This document shows positions 14,263-25,179 of a stretch of 64,000 bases of DNA, piece by piece (the first letter of the stretch is position 1; the number at the start of each line of letters is the position of its first letter). The translations under genes and the position numbers were made by a program. Source of the stretch: Takakia lepidozioides (lineage: Eukaryota > Streptophyta > Takakiopsida > Takakiales > Takakiaceae); assembly GCA_030704615.1 (NCBI GenBank), contig CM060733.1:70804001-70868000 (forward strand). Reading direction: 5' to 3'. The notes beneath the pieces are model-generated. The model made no database searches. It worked only from the letters and a program-made list of their open reading frames with translations, and had not been told where the DNA came from.

Positions 14263-14383
14263 AATCCCCTTGATCCAATCTGGGCTCGGCCCCCATCGCC
14301 TTCTCCTTCACTTCTCTAATGTAAAGCAAAAACTGGGGCTCGTGTGCCTCCTCCACGGCCCACTCCCTTTGCTGATAGAAGGT

Positions 14384-15111
14384 TTATTCGCCCTCCCACG
14401 GATTTGGGCGTTTCCGACACTCGTAAACCTCGCCACCATTCCCACATGGCAGCGTGACTACTCTCTTGCGGCCATCTATGACCGCTCCGGATTTGCTCAA
14501 AAAGGTCATCCCCAAAATGAGATCCACTCCATCGATCTCGCAGATGGTGAAGTTCTCACGTCCCTCCCAACTCCCCAGTTGAAGAGGAACATCAATCGCC
14601 AACCTTGTCGCCAACTGTGGTTCTCCTTTGGCAGAACGCACCTCAATAGAGGCCCCAACGTCACTTGTCGGGAGTCCCAAGCTTTTGTGCCGTTGCCGGT
14701 GTCATGAAGGAGTGCGACGCTCCTGTGTCCACCAACAACGACACATTAGTTCCGGATATTATCCCATCCACGAACAATAACTGACTCCCTTTTCGTAAGG
14801 CGCCAGTTTCCTGATACAACTCACAAGAAAATTTGCCTACCTTGCAAGTCCTGGCGACCACCGCTTCCACCAAGCGACTGATGGTATCTTCCGACAGCTC
14901 CGTGGTCGCCCGAGTCATGTTCAATTGTCGGGGCTTCGTGCACTTCTTGGCCATGTGCCCGGGCTCCCCGCAATTGAAACACACTCCATCAAAGGTCGCC
15001 TTCTGTCCGCCATAAGCCGCTCCACCCGCTTTTCCTTTCGAAGCACCGGGTGCCGCCTTGACGTGTGAAGGCCCTCCCTTCGATTTCCACGTGCCATTTT
15101 CGCCGCGTGGC
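14384..15111 (-). pseudogene. Element A nucleocapsid zinc knuckle and aspartic protease
   Basis: A CCHC zinc knuckle, CFNCGEPGHMAKKC, at about 14984-14943 is the nucleic-acid-binding part of Gag. It is followed by a retropepsin domain with the active site LLVDTGASHSFM and the later GMTFL motif (about 14,515). The reading frame changes near 14,670, so the protease is split between two frames. Copies E and F carry the same order. Confidence 0.88.
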
Positions 15112-15994
15112 CTATCCCACTTCTTTCCGGTCGGAAGGAGTCACCTTCCCGCCGAATCTCTTTGGGTTCAGCTCCGTACGGCCTTGTCTTTCACCCCTAG
15201 GGACATCCGAGAAACATTCAGCCCTCTCAATTGCCTCGTTCAAAGTCTTGGGTGGCTTCTCCTCCAACTTCCGCCTGGCCCATGGGGCCAGTCCCGCCAC
15301 AAAGTTGAAGACCATTTCTGGTTCTGCCATGTCCGCGACTTCGAGCAACAGCACATTGAAAGCCTGGACATACCCCCGAATGTCATCTGTTTGCTTCAAA
15401 TTCCTCATCTTGTCCCGGGCAAGCCAGGACGCGTTGAGGGGCACAAACTGTCTCTTCATCAATTCCTTGAACCCACTCCAGTTCAAGGTTTCCGGGCTTG
15501 GACCTCGGTCGTGAAGGCGTTTCTGCCACCATTGTTGAGCATAGCCCCTCAAATAGGTGGGAGCCACTTCCACCCGATCCTCGTCACTCAACTTGGCCGC
15601 CCGGAAGTACTGCTCTAGCTCCAGGAGCCAGGTGTTGAGTGCCTTCCGATTTCGGACGCCCTCGAAGGTGCGGGTTCCTTAGGCTTCACCTTAAACTTTG
15701 CCTTAGTGGAAGTGGCATTAGCCGCCTTCAACACGTCTTTCAACGTCCCGCCAAACTGCGCCAACAACCCTTCCCAAAAGCTGCCGGCATGGGAGGCATC
15801 TCTTGGTTTGTCGGAGCTCTCAAGGATTCCTCGGGCTCCGACTCCTCGGATTCCTCCCGCTCGAGCGGCCTCGTTTTCGGAAACATGCATCGCTTCCTCA
15901 AACGGCCGCCTCGGTGACACGTCGCCCCCATCGGGCACCAGGATCATCATCTTTTGGGCCGTTCCGCTTTCGCTTCGGGCTTGCCCGACCCCAT
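15112..15994 (-). pseudogene. Element A Gag (capsid region)
   Basis: Gag builds the particle in which the element is reverse transcribed. The start ATG at 15994 opens MGSGKP, as in copies E and F, but the frame slips within the first residues and again around 15,600. The capsid part (TYLRGYAQQWWQKRL, LNWSGFKELMKRQFVPLNASW, ADMAEPEMVFNFVAGLAPWAR) is intact in 15591-15112. That is the usual retrotransposon gag fold, with its conserved W and RQF positions. Confidence 0.9.
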
Positions 15995-16035
15995 GATGAG
16001 GCCAATCCCAAGGACGATCGCGTACTGAACTCTAA

Positions 16036-16048
16036 GCTCTGATACCAA
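16036..16048 (-). other. Primer binding site of element A
   Basis: On the element strand it reads TTGGTATCAGAGC, the plant initiator Met-tRNA primer site, directly inside the 5' LTR. The adjoining LTR end has lost three bases (AAGTGCGCACC here, against AAGTGTCGCGCACC expected). Confidence 0.92.
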
Positions 16049-16049
16049 G

Positions 16050-16765
16050 TGCGCACCTCACTTCGGTAAGCTCCCCTCAAGTCATAGTTACTCGCTTTGA
16101 TGCGCGCGCCTGACTCCCAACCTGGCCGCCGGGCCAACTTGGAGCTTCGGCTGCTCACCGGGACATAACGGTCCCCCTTCGCTCTCCCAAAGACCCTCCA
16201 CCTATTGGGCCTAGTGGAATTCCCTTTGGTAGATGGCAGTCCGGAACAACTCCCCACTCTTTGGTCGCTTTCCGGCTCGCTCGCTTACTCACTAGTTTTT
16301 GGTCACCAACGGGCTTGCACCGTTCTCGGGGTTACTACTCCCTATATATACTTCTGTAGCTGTCCGCGGGGTTTCACAACCAGCCATGCCATTTTATGGC
16401 GAACCACCACGAAGACCCTCGATTCCCGGTGGTGAGTCGCGGTGAGTCTTGGCCCGCTCACCACGGCCCCTATGGACCGTGATGAGTCCCAAGACTCCCC
16501 ACGACTCCCACCACGAGGTCTCCGCCCCCATGGTGAGTCCTATGCCACCCCCACTAAGTCCCACTAAGCTACCACCACCCCTTGTGGAGCCACCCCCACC
16601 GCAACCCGGTGTGCGGGGCTCCACCTAGTGAGCGCCTCCGCCCTGAGTGCCTTGGGCACTCAAGGGTGCTTCAGCCCCCCATACCTATCGCTGCCGCTGC
16701 CCCCACCACAGGGGCAGCCCCTCATGTGTCCCGACCCCCTGCCCTCAAGGCAAAGGGCCGCGACA
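16050..16765 (-). repeat. 5' LTR of element A
   Basis: Near-identical to 10021-10727 with a few small indels. The outer end CCGCGACA abuts the target duplication TTTTC. The inner end is shortened by three bases next to the primer site. Confidence 0.92.
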
Positions 16766-16770
16766 TTTTC

Positions 16771-16950
16771 CCCAAGAACTGTCGAAGTAAGCAGCTGGGT
16801 TCTCCTTGCGCTGCTGCATTTTGAAAGAGCTGTCACAAGCACCGACCATGCTTTACGGGCTTCAGACACAAGGTATGAGTGAGCCCAAGTACAACAGTTT
16901 CCGCAAACAAGGCCTCATACTCTGGAATGCCACAGCACATTATTTATTTA
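16771..16950 (-). pseudogene. Upstream part of the host exon cut by element A (possibly globin-like)
   Basis: From the insertion point an open minus-strand frame runs through SEARKAWSVLVTALSKCSS and stays in phase with 10020-9805 once the element is removed. Just upstream, in another frame, EYEALFAETVVLGLTHTLC is read after a possible acceptor CATTCCAG. A single small indel would fuse the two stretches. The result would look like the G and H helices of a globin, where a W-S-x-E-A-x-K-A-W pattern is common. The globin idea is inference from pattern only. An indel would make this a pseudogene even before the insertion. Confidence 0.3.
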
Positions 16951-17377
16951 TTTCTTAAGGTGATTCTGGATTCAAATCCTACTACCTTGTCGGGTGAGGT
17001 ATTTATATTTTTCACCTGCCCTTGGGCGGTGTCTCTTGAGCCTTGTGCTCGGTGCCTCATGGCAAGGTTACTTTGAAAGAGGTTCTTTTCTCCTCTCACT
17101 ATAATTAAGGGGCCTATTGGCTCCCCGTTGTTTCCTCTATGAATTAGGGGAAAAAAAACTATGAACAACAACAAATACACGATTGCCAAGATTCATTGCA
17201 CCCTGCCTATGTATTGTCCTAACATTAGATGCCCTCCCTTTCTATATACATCCAGCAGTTTGAACTTCATTTCACACAAAATTCAGTCATCTAATCCAAT
17301 AATACTGTTGTATTGTGACATCTAGTCCCAATCATAAATTAGGATAGGTAAGCAAGACAGATAAGCCAAATGAGCCA

Positions 17378-17430
17378 AGATGTCTGATACCAACTGTCGC
17401 GCGCCTCACTTTGGAAGGTTGGGTAGCGTG
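17378..17430 (-). repeat. LTR end with primer site, remnant
   Basis: On the minus strand an LTR-like end (GAGGCGCGCGACA) is followed by a primer site (TTGGTATCAGAC). This is the same arrangement as in element A, but no gag follows downstream. It is a fragment of a related element. Confidence 0.6.
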
Positions 17431-17915
17431 TGAGCAGGTTCACGTCGGCGTGAGTCTGTTTACGCGAGCAGACCGGCGTATTCCGCATATTCCCCAAAAA
17501 ACCTAAGAATATGCTGAGCGAAAAAAAAAAATGCGCTTACATAAAAAAATTATGAAATTTGCTTAAAATTTGTGCTTACGTGAGCACGAGAGTTCTTCTG
17601 TTGGCGAAACTATCTATTTGATTTTCGGGTTTTATTTTATTATTATTATTATTATTGGCTTTGTTTTGCTCATTGCAAACTCCAAACTCAAGCATTTCTC
17701 ACATTTCGCTAGAGAGATACTAATGTTTATAATATTAAAAATAATATCTTACTATTAAATATTTGTGTTTTATTGTATGTCCAAAGGGTTTTAGTTAAAA
17801 TATACTCATAGACCATGTAACTGACTCTATTAGCGTAACAGTACCATATGTCCATCTATGACTTGTATTTCCATTTGCAAACATACTACCCCTATAACCG
17901 TGGACTGTGCTCATG
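17431..17915. other. No gene seen; TTA microsatellite
   Basis: AT-rich sequence with a (TTA)n run at about 17637-17657 and several A or T tracts. Part may be a diverged LTR belonging to the remnant at 17378-17430, but I cannot set its end. Confidence 0.4.
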
Positions 17916-18480
17916 CTAGTTTTTTTTTTTTTTCCTGCTCACGTTTTTTTTGCTCACGAGATACCAAGCCCCCACTCCTAGTTCTTCCAAGCTTCTCTCT
18001 ATCTCCACAGCTATTTCTAATGCTTCATTGATGTCGGCAAAGCGTCTGCCTAACATAACTCTTGCAATTTCTGGACGCAAACCACCAACAAATCGTCTCC
18101 TTTGTTCCAGGTCAGAAATCTGCCCCTTGATAAACAATCGATTGAGCCTGTCAAAATATGTTTGCACCCTCTGCTTGTGGTCCTGTTTGATGGCATCCAT
18201 ATAACTTCTGCCATATCGACCGTACCAAACTTTGCGACTATGGCTGCCTGAAAATTTGGCCAGCTGTCAGGTTTAGGGTTCTGCTTACAGAACCACTCAT
18301 CAACCTTGGATTTAGGTTTAAGCGAGCAACCTTGAATATTTTATCCGCAATAAGATCACGAACATCTCCAGCCATCTGGATTCTCTCAACCCAATCACTA
18401 ACATCATCATTATCCCTCCCATAAAACAAAGCGTCAATTTCTGATGGACTTGTCATCTTGGAATTGACTGTATGCAACAA
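17916..18480 (-). pseudogene. Gag fragment of another Ty3/gypsy element
   Basis: Two minus-strand frames (18480-18238 and 18200-17916) read as a retrotransposon gag: ALFYGRDNDDVSDWVERIQM and then QRVQTYFDRLNRLFIKGQ with RRRFVGGLRPEIARVML. A frameshift near 18,220 separates them. The open part stops at a T-rich tract near 17,930, and no protease or reverse transcriptase follows, so the element is truncated. A primer-site-like sequence at 18934-18946 lies upstream on the same strand and fits this gag. Confidence 0.75.
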
Positions 18481-18933
18481 CTAGTCTTCCTACCACGACA
18501 ATCCAAATGCACTTGCTTCTAAAATATTGAATCCTTCTACAAAGCTAATTCTGACCGCGGTACCACTCCCACTAACCATTGCGCAACATTTCTATTCGCC
18601 CTCCCCATATCACTTCCCGTGCCATGGTGTTCACATTTTTCAATCTACTTGCTTCACGAACCCAGAGTGCGATGCTGCTTCTACCCCCAGCGTATATGAC
18701 TCTAAGACACAGATCTCCATCAAATAGCCTCCACGTTGGATTAAAGAAGTAGAGTCTAGGTTGAACATGAGCAATAGTTGATATTTGACTAAAATATATC
18801 AACACGTCACCTATGCTTGGCTCGTCAGGTATCAGGGTATGATCAAGGCCAGCCATTCGGCTAATGTCTCACCCGTCGTCACATAAAACTTATCAATAAC
18901 ATAGACTATAAACAAAACTAAGCGATCAGCTAA

Positions 18934-18946
18934 GCTTTGATACCAA
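18934..18946 (-). other. Primer binding site for the 17.9-18.5 kb gag remnant
   Basis: Minus strand TTGGTATCAAAGC, one base different from the initiator Met-tRNA site of elements A, E and F. It lies about 450 bases upstream of the gag fragment. Confidence 0.6.
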
Positions 18947-19002
18947 AAGAAAGGGGAGATCCCCTTTGTGTGACATTGAGATAGTCTTGACCAGAGATAA
19001 CA

Positions 19003-19590
19003 TGTCGCACAACTCACTTCGGTAAACTCCCCTTCAAGTCATAGTTACTCACTTTCATGCGCGCGCCTAATTCCCAAACTAGCCGTCGGGCCAACTCGGA
19101 GCTTCGGCTGCTCACCGGGACAAAACGGTCCCCCCTTGCTCCCCCATGGGATCCTCAACGAGTCGGGCCCAATGGAGATTCCCTTTGGATGTAGGCAGTC
19201 CGGAATAGTTCCCCACATTTTGGTCGTTTTCCGGCTCGCTTGCTTGCTCACTAGCTTTTGGTCGCTCAACGGGCTTACACCATCCTTGGGGTTACTACTC
19301 CCTATGTATACTTCTGTAGGTGTCGGCGGAGGTCTCACAAATAGCCAAGTTCTTTTCTGGTAAACCACCAACGTGACCCTTGACTCCTTGTGATGAGTCG
19401 CGGTCTTGGCCCACCCACCACGGCCCCAATGGACCGTGGTGAGCCCCAAGACTCCCCATGATGTTGTAACAGCCCCGCTTGCTTTTTGTCCTCACTCCGG
19501 TTTTGTGGACATGTGGTGCATGTCTTAACATACCCATTGGCCTCCTCCCTTAGTTTGGGCCAAAAATGCTCCTACTTCAAGCACTACAGC
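19003..19590 (-). repeat. Chimeric remnant: diverged element-A-type LTR joined to integrase
   Basis: From TGTCGCAC at 19003 to about 19,462 the sequence is a diverged copy of the element A LTR. It then jumps without internal region to about 130 bases matching the integrase zinc-finger part of element A (compare 12739-12870). The junction shows a large internal deletion or a recombination. No coding capacity remains. Confidence 0.8.
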
Positions 19591-19594
19591 AAAT

Positions 19595-19616
19595 GGGGGG
19601 GAGGGGGGGGGGGGGG
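19595..19616 (+). repeat. G tract, possible quadruplex
   Basis: A run of G with only one A, immediately after the broken integrase fragment. Similar G runs occur inside the LTRs at 41.8 and 50.7 kb. Confidence 0.7.
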
Positions 19617-19679
19617 TAGCGACGCCAGCCGCGGCCCCACGCCAGCGGTACGGCGGAATTGGCCAGTTTTATCAGTGTT

Positions 19680-20300
19680 AATTTACTGTTTTTCCATCTA
19701 TACCGGATGGACTCTAACAGTTTTTTCACCCGCCCTATGACAATTTTTTATCCATACCGGATGAATTACCTGGGTGGACACTAAACAAGGTCTATGATTT
19801 TTCCATTCCTCTTTTATTGACTTTCATCCATACCAGATGAGTCACGAGAGAATGAGGAATTACCTCTGTAGGGGTTGACACTGACATCCTATATATAAAT
19901 TTTTCCATCCATACCGGATAAAAAATACCAGGATATTAATTCATTTATTCCTCTTTTATGGCTTTTTTCCATATTGGATGAGGCATTTTTTTGGGGATGT
20001 TGAATTACCTGTTAGGATGTGAAACCGTTGCATTGGATGTTATGTACTGTTTTTCCATCCTATTGACGAACCTTCTCCAACTGGATGAACTTATTGACTT
20101 TTTCATCTAAACCGGATGAAATATGCAGCCTATGATAATATGCAGCCTGTATTGCTGATTAATTACCCTTAATTATGGCTAATTAAGGAGTGAAACCCTA
20201 ACCCCTACCCTATAACCTATTGTTTAAACCTAGCTAACGGATGACATCCGTCGGGTTTCGAAAAAAATGGTGTTGATTACTCATCCTGCACGGATGAAAA
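19680..20300. repeat. Array of CATCC/GGATG half-palindromes
   Basis: Copies of a motif close to TTTTCCATCCATACCGGATG recur roughly every 60-90 bases (about 19,684, 19,745, 19,822, 19,902, 19,966, 20,050, 20,100, 20,240 and 20,280). Arms CATCC and GGATG face each other across about five bases. Copies are imperfect and AT-rich DNA lies between them. A related motif recurs near 24,905 and 24,990. It resembles the palindrome arrays of the 26-39 kb element in layout but not in core sequence. Confidence 0.6.
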
Positions 20301-21400
20301 ATCGGGCATGGCCCTAGGGTGTCTCTCCCGCCGTCAGCAGCACTCCTCGTGCTTCTGAGCTCGCGGGATGAGAGTTATGGCGTCTGCGTTTTGTTGCTAC
20401 CCTGTCTGCTGCTTCGTGCCCATGCTGGACGAGCTCCTGGGGATGCGCAATGACGGCGTTTTGTCTCTTCTCACAGGCGGGAAACAATGTTGTGAATGCA
20501 TCGTCTCTTTCCCTCCTCTGGCTTTTATGTTTCGCAGCGGCGCTTGTGTGGGGAAGTATCTCTCTCTCCCTTCTTAAACCTAGCAAGGATGCTTGTATGC
20601 TTCACTTCTCCTTAGTTGTGCTGGAGGTGGCTTGCTGGTGGCGATGGCGCACAGTTATCTTCCCCAATCGCTCAAGGTGCTTTTGGTGATTAGGGTTTCT
20701 TTTACTTGATGTCTTTCTCTCTTGCTTTTGAGGTTCTTAGTTGACATCGATGACAAGTGTAGGGGTTTGTGATTCACCTGGGGTCCCACAATCCTCACTA
20801 ACTTGTTGGTTTTTGTGGGGGCTTGTGATGGGACTAGGTGAGGATCCCTACTTGCTTTGAATTCTCTTGAGCTTGCAGATAAAGATGTGGGCAAAATGAA
20901 CCTATTCCGTATGGCGTCATGACTTGGCTACTATGTGCAGCCCCGATTTCGGCCCGCTTGCTCCTGGTTTGGCATTCTGATGCTTATTTTTGCCTTATGT
21001 TTTGCTGCCTTTGATGGAGCACTTCGACATGGTAGGCTTGTCTCTTGAAGCCCAGCATCTGGACCTTACCTTGTCTTGAATCTTTGACAGCATTGCGTGT
21101 GGATTATTAAGCTAGGTACTGTTTTGGCCTTAAAGGAGAGTTATGATTTATGGGTAAGGCATCAATGGCTGTTTGGTTCTAAGGAAGAGGAGGTCCTGTT
21201 TTTAAAATATGGCAACCTGATAAGACAATGACAGGCCTCTCTCAGGCCTGGATTTGGTGTGGAATGGAGCATAGTGAGGTTTTTTTTGCAAAACCTGGCA
21301 TAAACCTCCTGGAAAACAGCGTTGGTAAGCTCTACTAGACCTTTGCCAGAGATTATTTGCCTTATTTTGCCATCAGACCAGGCACCTACAATGTATGATT
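20301..21400. other. No gene recognised
   Basis: Short frames only, for example 20368-20577 on the plus strand, with no motif I can name. The sequence is less AT-rich than its neighbours. Confidence 0.35.
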
Positions 21401-21409
21401 TATTTTTGG

Positions 21410-22130
21410 CCAAGTGGGCTTGGTCTCGGGCACTCAAAGTGTTTGTGTGTCCATATCTGTAACATGGCAGGCCCTTCTTCCATGCCAAAATGCCTTACAT
21501 GATGCATGTCTTGGGGCAATTATACATGGTGTAGAATGAAATTGCAGTCTGTCTTGTCATGCCCAAGTGGGTCACTTGGTTGCATGTTTGGAATCTAATA
21601 AACTGCAGGCTGGTCCATCAAGATGTTTGTGTATACATGTCTTGAATCTGTAGTATGGCAGGCTGTTCTTACCTACCCAAGAAGCCTTGCATGATGCATG
21701 TCTTGGGACACTTACAAATGGGAAAGAGTGAAGCTGCAATATGTTTTGTCATGCCCAAGAAGTTTACTTGGTTGCATGATTGTAATCTGATTAATTGTAG
21801 GCTGGTCCTTCAAGGTACTTGTATGAACATATCCTGAATCTGTAGTAGAACAGGCTGTTCTTACCTACCCAATGAGCCTTGCATGATGCATGTCTTGGGG
21901 TACTTACAAATGGCAAAGAATGAAGCTGCAATTTGTTTTGTCATGCCCAAGAAGATTACTTGGTTGCATGTTTGAAATCTGGTAAATTGCAGGCTGGTCC
22001 TTCAAGGTGCTTGTATGAACATACCTTGAATCTGTAGCAGGGCAGGCTGTTCTTACCTACCCAGGGAGCCTTGCATGGTGCATGTCTTGGGTTACTTACA
22101 GAAATTTGAACATGCTGCAGCAATCTGTTT
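21410..22130. repeat. Tandem repeat, about 192-bp unit, 3.5 copies
   Basis: The marker TGCATGATGCATGTCTTGG and its variants recur at about 21,494, 21,687, 21,879 and 22,071, so the period is 192-193 bases. Other shared segments are GTCATGCCCAAG, GGCTGGTCC and CAGGCTGTTCTTACCTACCCA. The first copy is the most diverged. The unit is not open in any frame throughout, so it is probably non-coding satellite-like DNA. Confidence 0.85.
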
Positions 22131-25100
22131 TTTTAGTACACAAGATGCTTACTTATATGCTTGTCTTGTTGTCATGACCTGTACATAAACAACCCCGCCC
22201 TCCCGCCATGTTTTATCATGAATGATTGGGTGAAATCAATTGGGAAGTCATGACAAGAATGGAAGTGTTAGATGGTGCCATGTTTATGGGCTGTTTATGT
22301 CTTTAATTGACAATGACCCTAGTGGGTCTTGTCCATGTCTTGACATGACATGAGTATCTTCCATCTCTTTCTATTTCCAGTGTACTTGGTGGTTCTTGTA
22401 CACACCATCTACCACTTTCCTTTCTGATTATTTCTTCATCATGTTGATGTACTAAAATGGTTTTTTTCTGGCCTGGCAGAAGGTCCCTCCATGACAAAGA
22501 TATGGAGCAATGACCTTCATAAGGTATGTCCTCCAACAAATGATCACTATCTAAGTCCTACCGGCAAAGAGAAATCACATACTCCTCTTCACAGGGCGAG
22601 TTTGCGTTTCTAAGTCATACGGTATCCTACAATCTACTTAGTAACTACCTTCCAAGTCTTTGTGTTTTATTGTCTAATTCCTACCGCCTAGGCCCCCGAG
22701 CCGCCTATAGCTGGGACATGTTTTAATCCCTTCATAAGGCACCTGCCAAGCCTAGGAAGAAGAGGGAAAATCTTCCTCTCCCAATGCCCCTCCTTCACCG
22801 AGTGCTTAAGTTCAAGTCATCTCTGATGGAAGGGCCAACGCTTCCTACCCCAGTGCCTAAAATACTTTGTCTTAGCAAAGGAGTGGCCAAAATACCTATC
22901 ATAATCCAATAGGTTCACCAATTTCAATAAGGTGGTTCTAAGCCCCTCAACTCAATAAGTTCAATCAGTTTAATCAACGCCCTTCAGGCTATAACGTGCA
23001 CCACGTGCATCTATCCTATTTAAGCAATTTCGCAAATCAGAAATGTTGGAAAATAAAAGAATTTAAGAAAATCAGGAAAAATACCTCCCCTATGGGAAAT
23101 CCTGTGGGGAATCCAAAGACACCCTTGGCGCCTAAAGATGCCCTTGGGAACCCTGTGGGAACCGATGAACATCCGGGAACCGTTCCCTGTCGTGGGGAAC
23201 TGCCGTGGCCCTATCGGATGAATGAATCTCGCTGAGAGCTCATCCCTGCCACTACATTCGTTAGTCCAAAACATGCATGCGTAAATAATAAAATAACCAC
23301 TGGTGGGTCCAAGCCAGATTTCATCCATTTACATTATTTTAAGGCGCTGGTGCGCTTTTCCTCCGTAGAAAAAGTCATCCTCTACCTTGGGCTCTGACAC
23401 AAATGCGCACTGTAGCCGAGTTTTGAGGACAGAGTACTTTCTCTCATCCCTTGTCTCTCGAGGTCTCCGCCTCTAGCTCACTGCTCACAGACCCGCTTGG
23501 CTCTCTCTTGGAGTCATAAGAACGCTCCCCTCCAAGGCTACGTCCTCCCAAAATCCTAGATTTTATCTACCACTGGCGCCTTAGATAATGGCTCCTAACC
23601 CTTATAGGGGTATAAATTGAATCTAATAGCTAAAGGTAAGAATACCCCCATTTAAGGGAATTTGCAGACGCATTGCCCGCTGGGTAAAACGCCACCGCCA
23701 CATGGCGGGGCGCAGATCCGAGCGTAGCGGTCCAAGCCGTGGACTGCTGCGGTTAACGCCGGCGTCCGCTGGTCCGTCTCAGCTTTTGGTTATCCCGCGG
23801 GTAAAGACCCGCACCCTGCTCGCACGCTTTAGGGCCTCACGCCTGAGCCACGCGGCTGATGTACTTGATCTCAGTACGACTTAAGGTCAGCGCTGGGGCC
23901 CCGCTCCCCGTACGTCGTGGCTGGCCACGACTGCCTCCACGCTTTTAGTAATCGAGTGCCTACTCTCTAGGCGCAACGCCCGGGCTGCTCGCGACCTTGG
24001 GGCAGCTGCTGTCCAGCGAAATTAGCCCGCCCAAACCCCAAGACAAAAAAAATACAACCCACCCTCCCCTAGGCCTACATGGCTTGCTAGTGGGGGCGGG
24101 GGGGGGGGGATTAGCACATAGTGGCCTTATAGTGGCCTTATATCATAGATCCAGCCTACTGGCTTGCTTTTGCCAGAGCTGGCTATATTTCAAATTAGTA
24201 ATCAAACACAAAGATTCCTTCTTCAAACAATTCAAATACAAGCCTCTATTGGTACCCTTTCCAATAGGCTATGGGGTTCTTCCCCTTGTCAATTCTAGAC
24301 ATGAAATAGTGGGATTCCACAATGCACTCTCATCTTTTGAAGAGCCTAAATCAGATTTTCAACTTCAAGCTTTGCTTGGAAGATAATTGAATCACATACA
24401 TAAATGGTGAAATGGTAAGATAGGATCAACCTTTCTATGCGAGAGTGCTTGGAATGCTCTATCGACTCAAGTAATGGTACTCTATGCGGCCTCCACTTGG
24501 GCTCTCGTCCATAAGTCCACACCAGCCCCTTCTACTCGTCCTCAAGTCACTTTCCTCTACATGAATTTGCCCTCTTCCTTCACAAATGAAATGGCTCAAA
24601 GGCCCACAAGCTAGGCCACTTGCCTTAGCTCATAATAATTCTACCTAACTAGGGAGCTTCAAGCTCCACTCCCTAGGATCTAGCCTCCTCAAGCCTCAAA
24701 CTAACAACACTACAACAACAAGAGGAAACTAAGCAAGAGAAAGAACTAGATGAAGAACAAGAGAAGCCTTGCCCTTCTTTTATACTGTTTTTGAGCCTAA
24801 TAAATTAATGGAAAATATTCATTAAACTATTGTTTCCTTGGAGGATCTATAATATAATATTCAACATGGATGAAAAGTCTTAAAGGCAAATGAAAGTTGG
24901 TTTTTCATCCATCCAATTGGATGACCAGTTGGCGCGAGTTGTCATTTCATCCCAGCTCCTCAAGGCGAATTCGAGGATTTTTCATCCATCCAAGAACTAG
25001 AAATGCAAATAATAGGCCTTGTGAGTGCGGTCGACTCAATAATTTGGCCCCGCTGCTAATCAGCTCCATAAATCACCAAACTTGGTGAAAAACTACAATT

Positions 25101-25160
25101 ATATACTTTGTATCAGCTTGTAAATTCTCAGCTCCATCGGTGGTAAAAAGTTGTGCTTCT
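22131..25160. other. No gene recognised; possible LTR end near 23.4 kb
   Basis: I see no convincing gene. At 23385-23410 the minus strand reads TGCGCATTTGTGTCAGAGCCC followed by AAGG. It resembles an LTR end next to a degraded Met-tRNA primer site, so a minus-strand LTR may start there and extend to higher coordinates. A G run lies near 24,095. Around 24,900-24,990 two copies of TTTTTCATCCATCCA recall the 19.7-20.3 kb array. Confidence 0.35.
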
Positions 25161-25179
25161 CGCCATTCGTCGTATTTTC

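Larger units (their letters stand above)
10021..16765 (-). mobile_element. Ty3/gypsy chromovirus, full-length but inactive (element A)
   Basis: A complete LTR retrotransposon on the minus strand. It has two LTRs (10021-10727 and 16050-16765), an initiator-Met primer site, and gag, protease, reverse transcriptase, RNase H, integrase and a terminal chromodomain in that order. The target duplication TTTTC stands at both sides (10016-10020 and 16766-16770). Frameshifts in gag, in reverse transcriptase near 13,965 and again near 13,380 make it non-autonomous. Copies E (54.4 kb) and F (62.2 kb) belong to the same family. Confidence 0.95.

Noticed and set aside
20314-20689. Overlapping frames at 20.3-20.7 kb as a small gene
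   Set aside because: Cys-rich but without motif, start context or partner exon; frames on both strands are of similar length.
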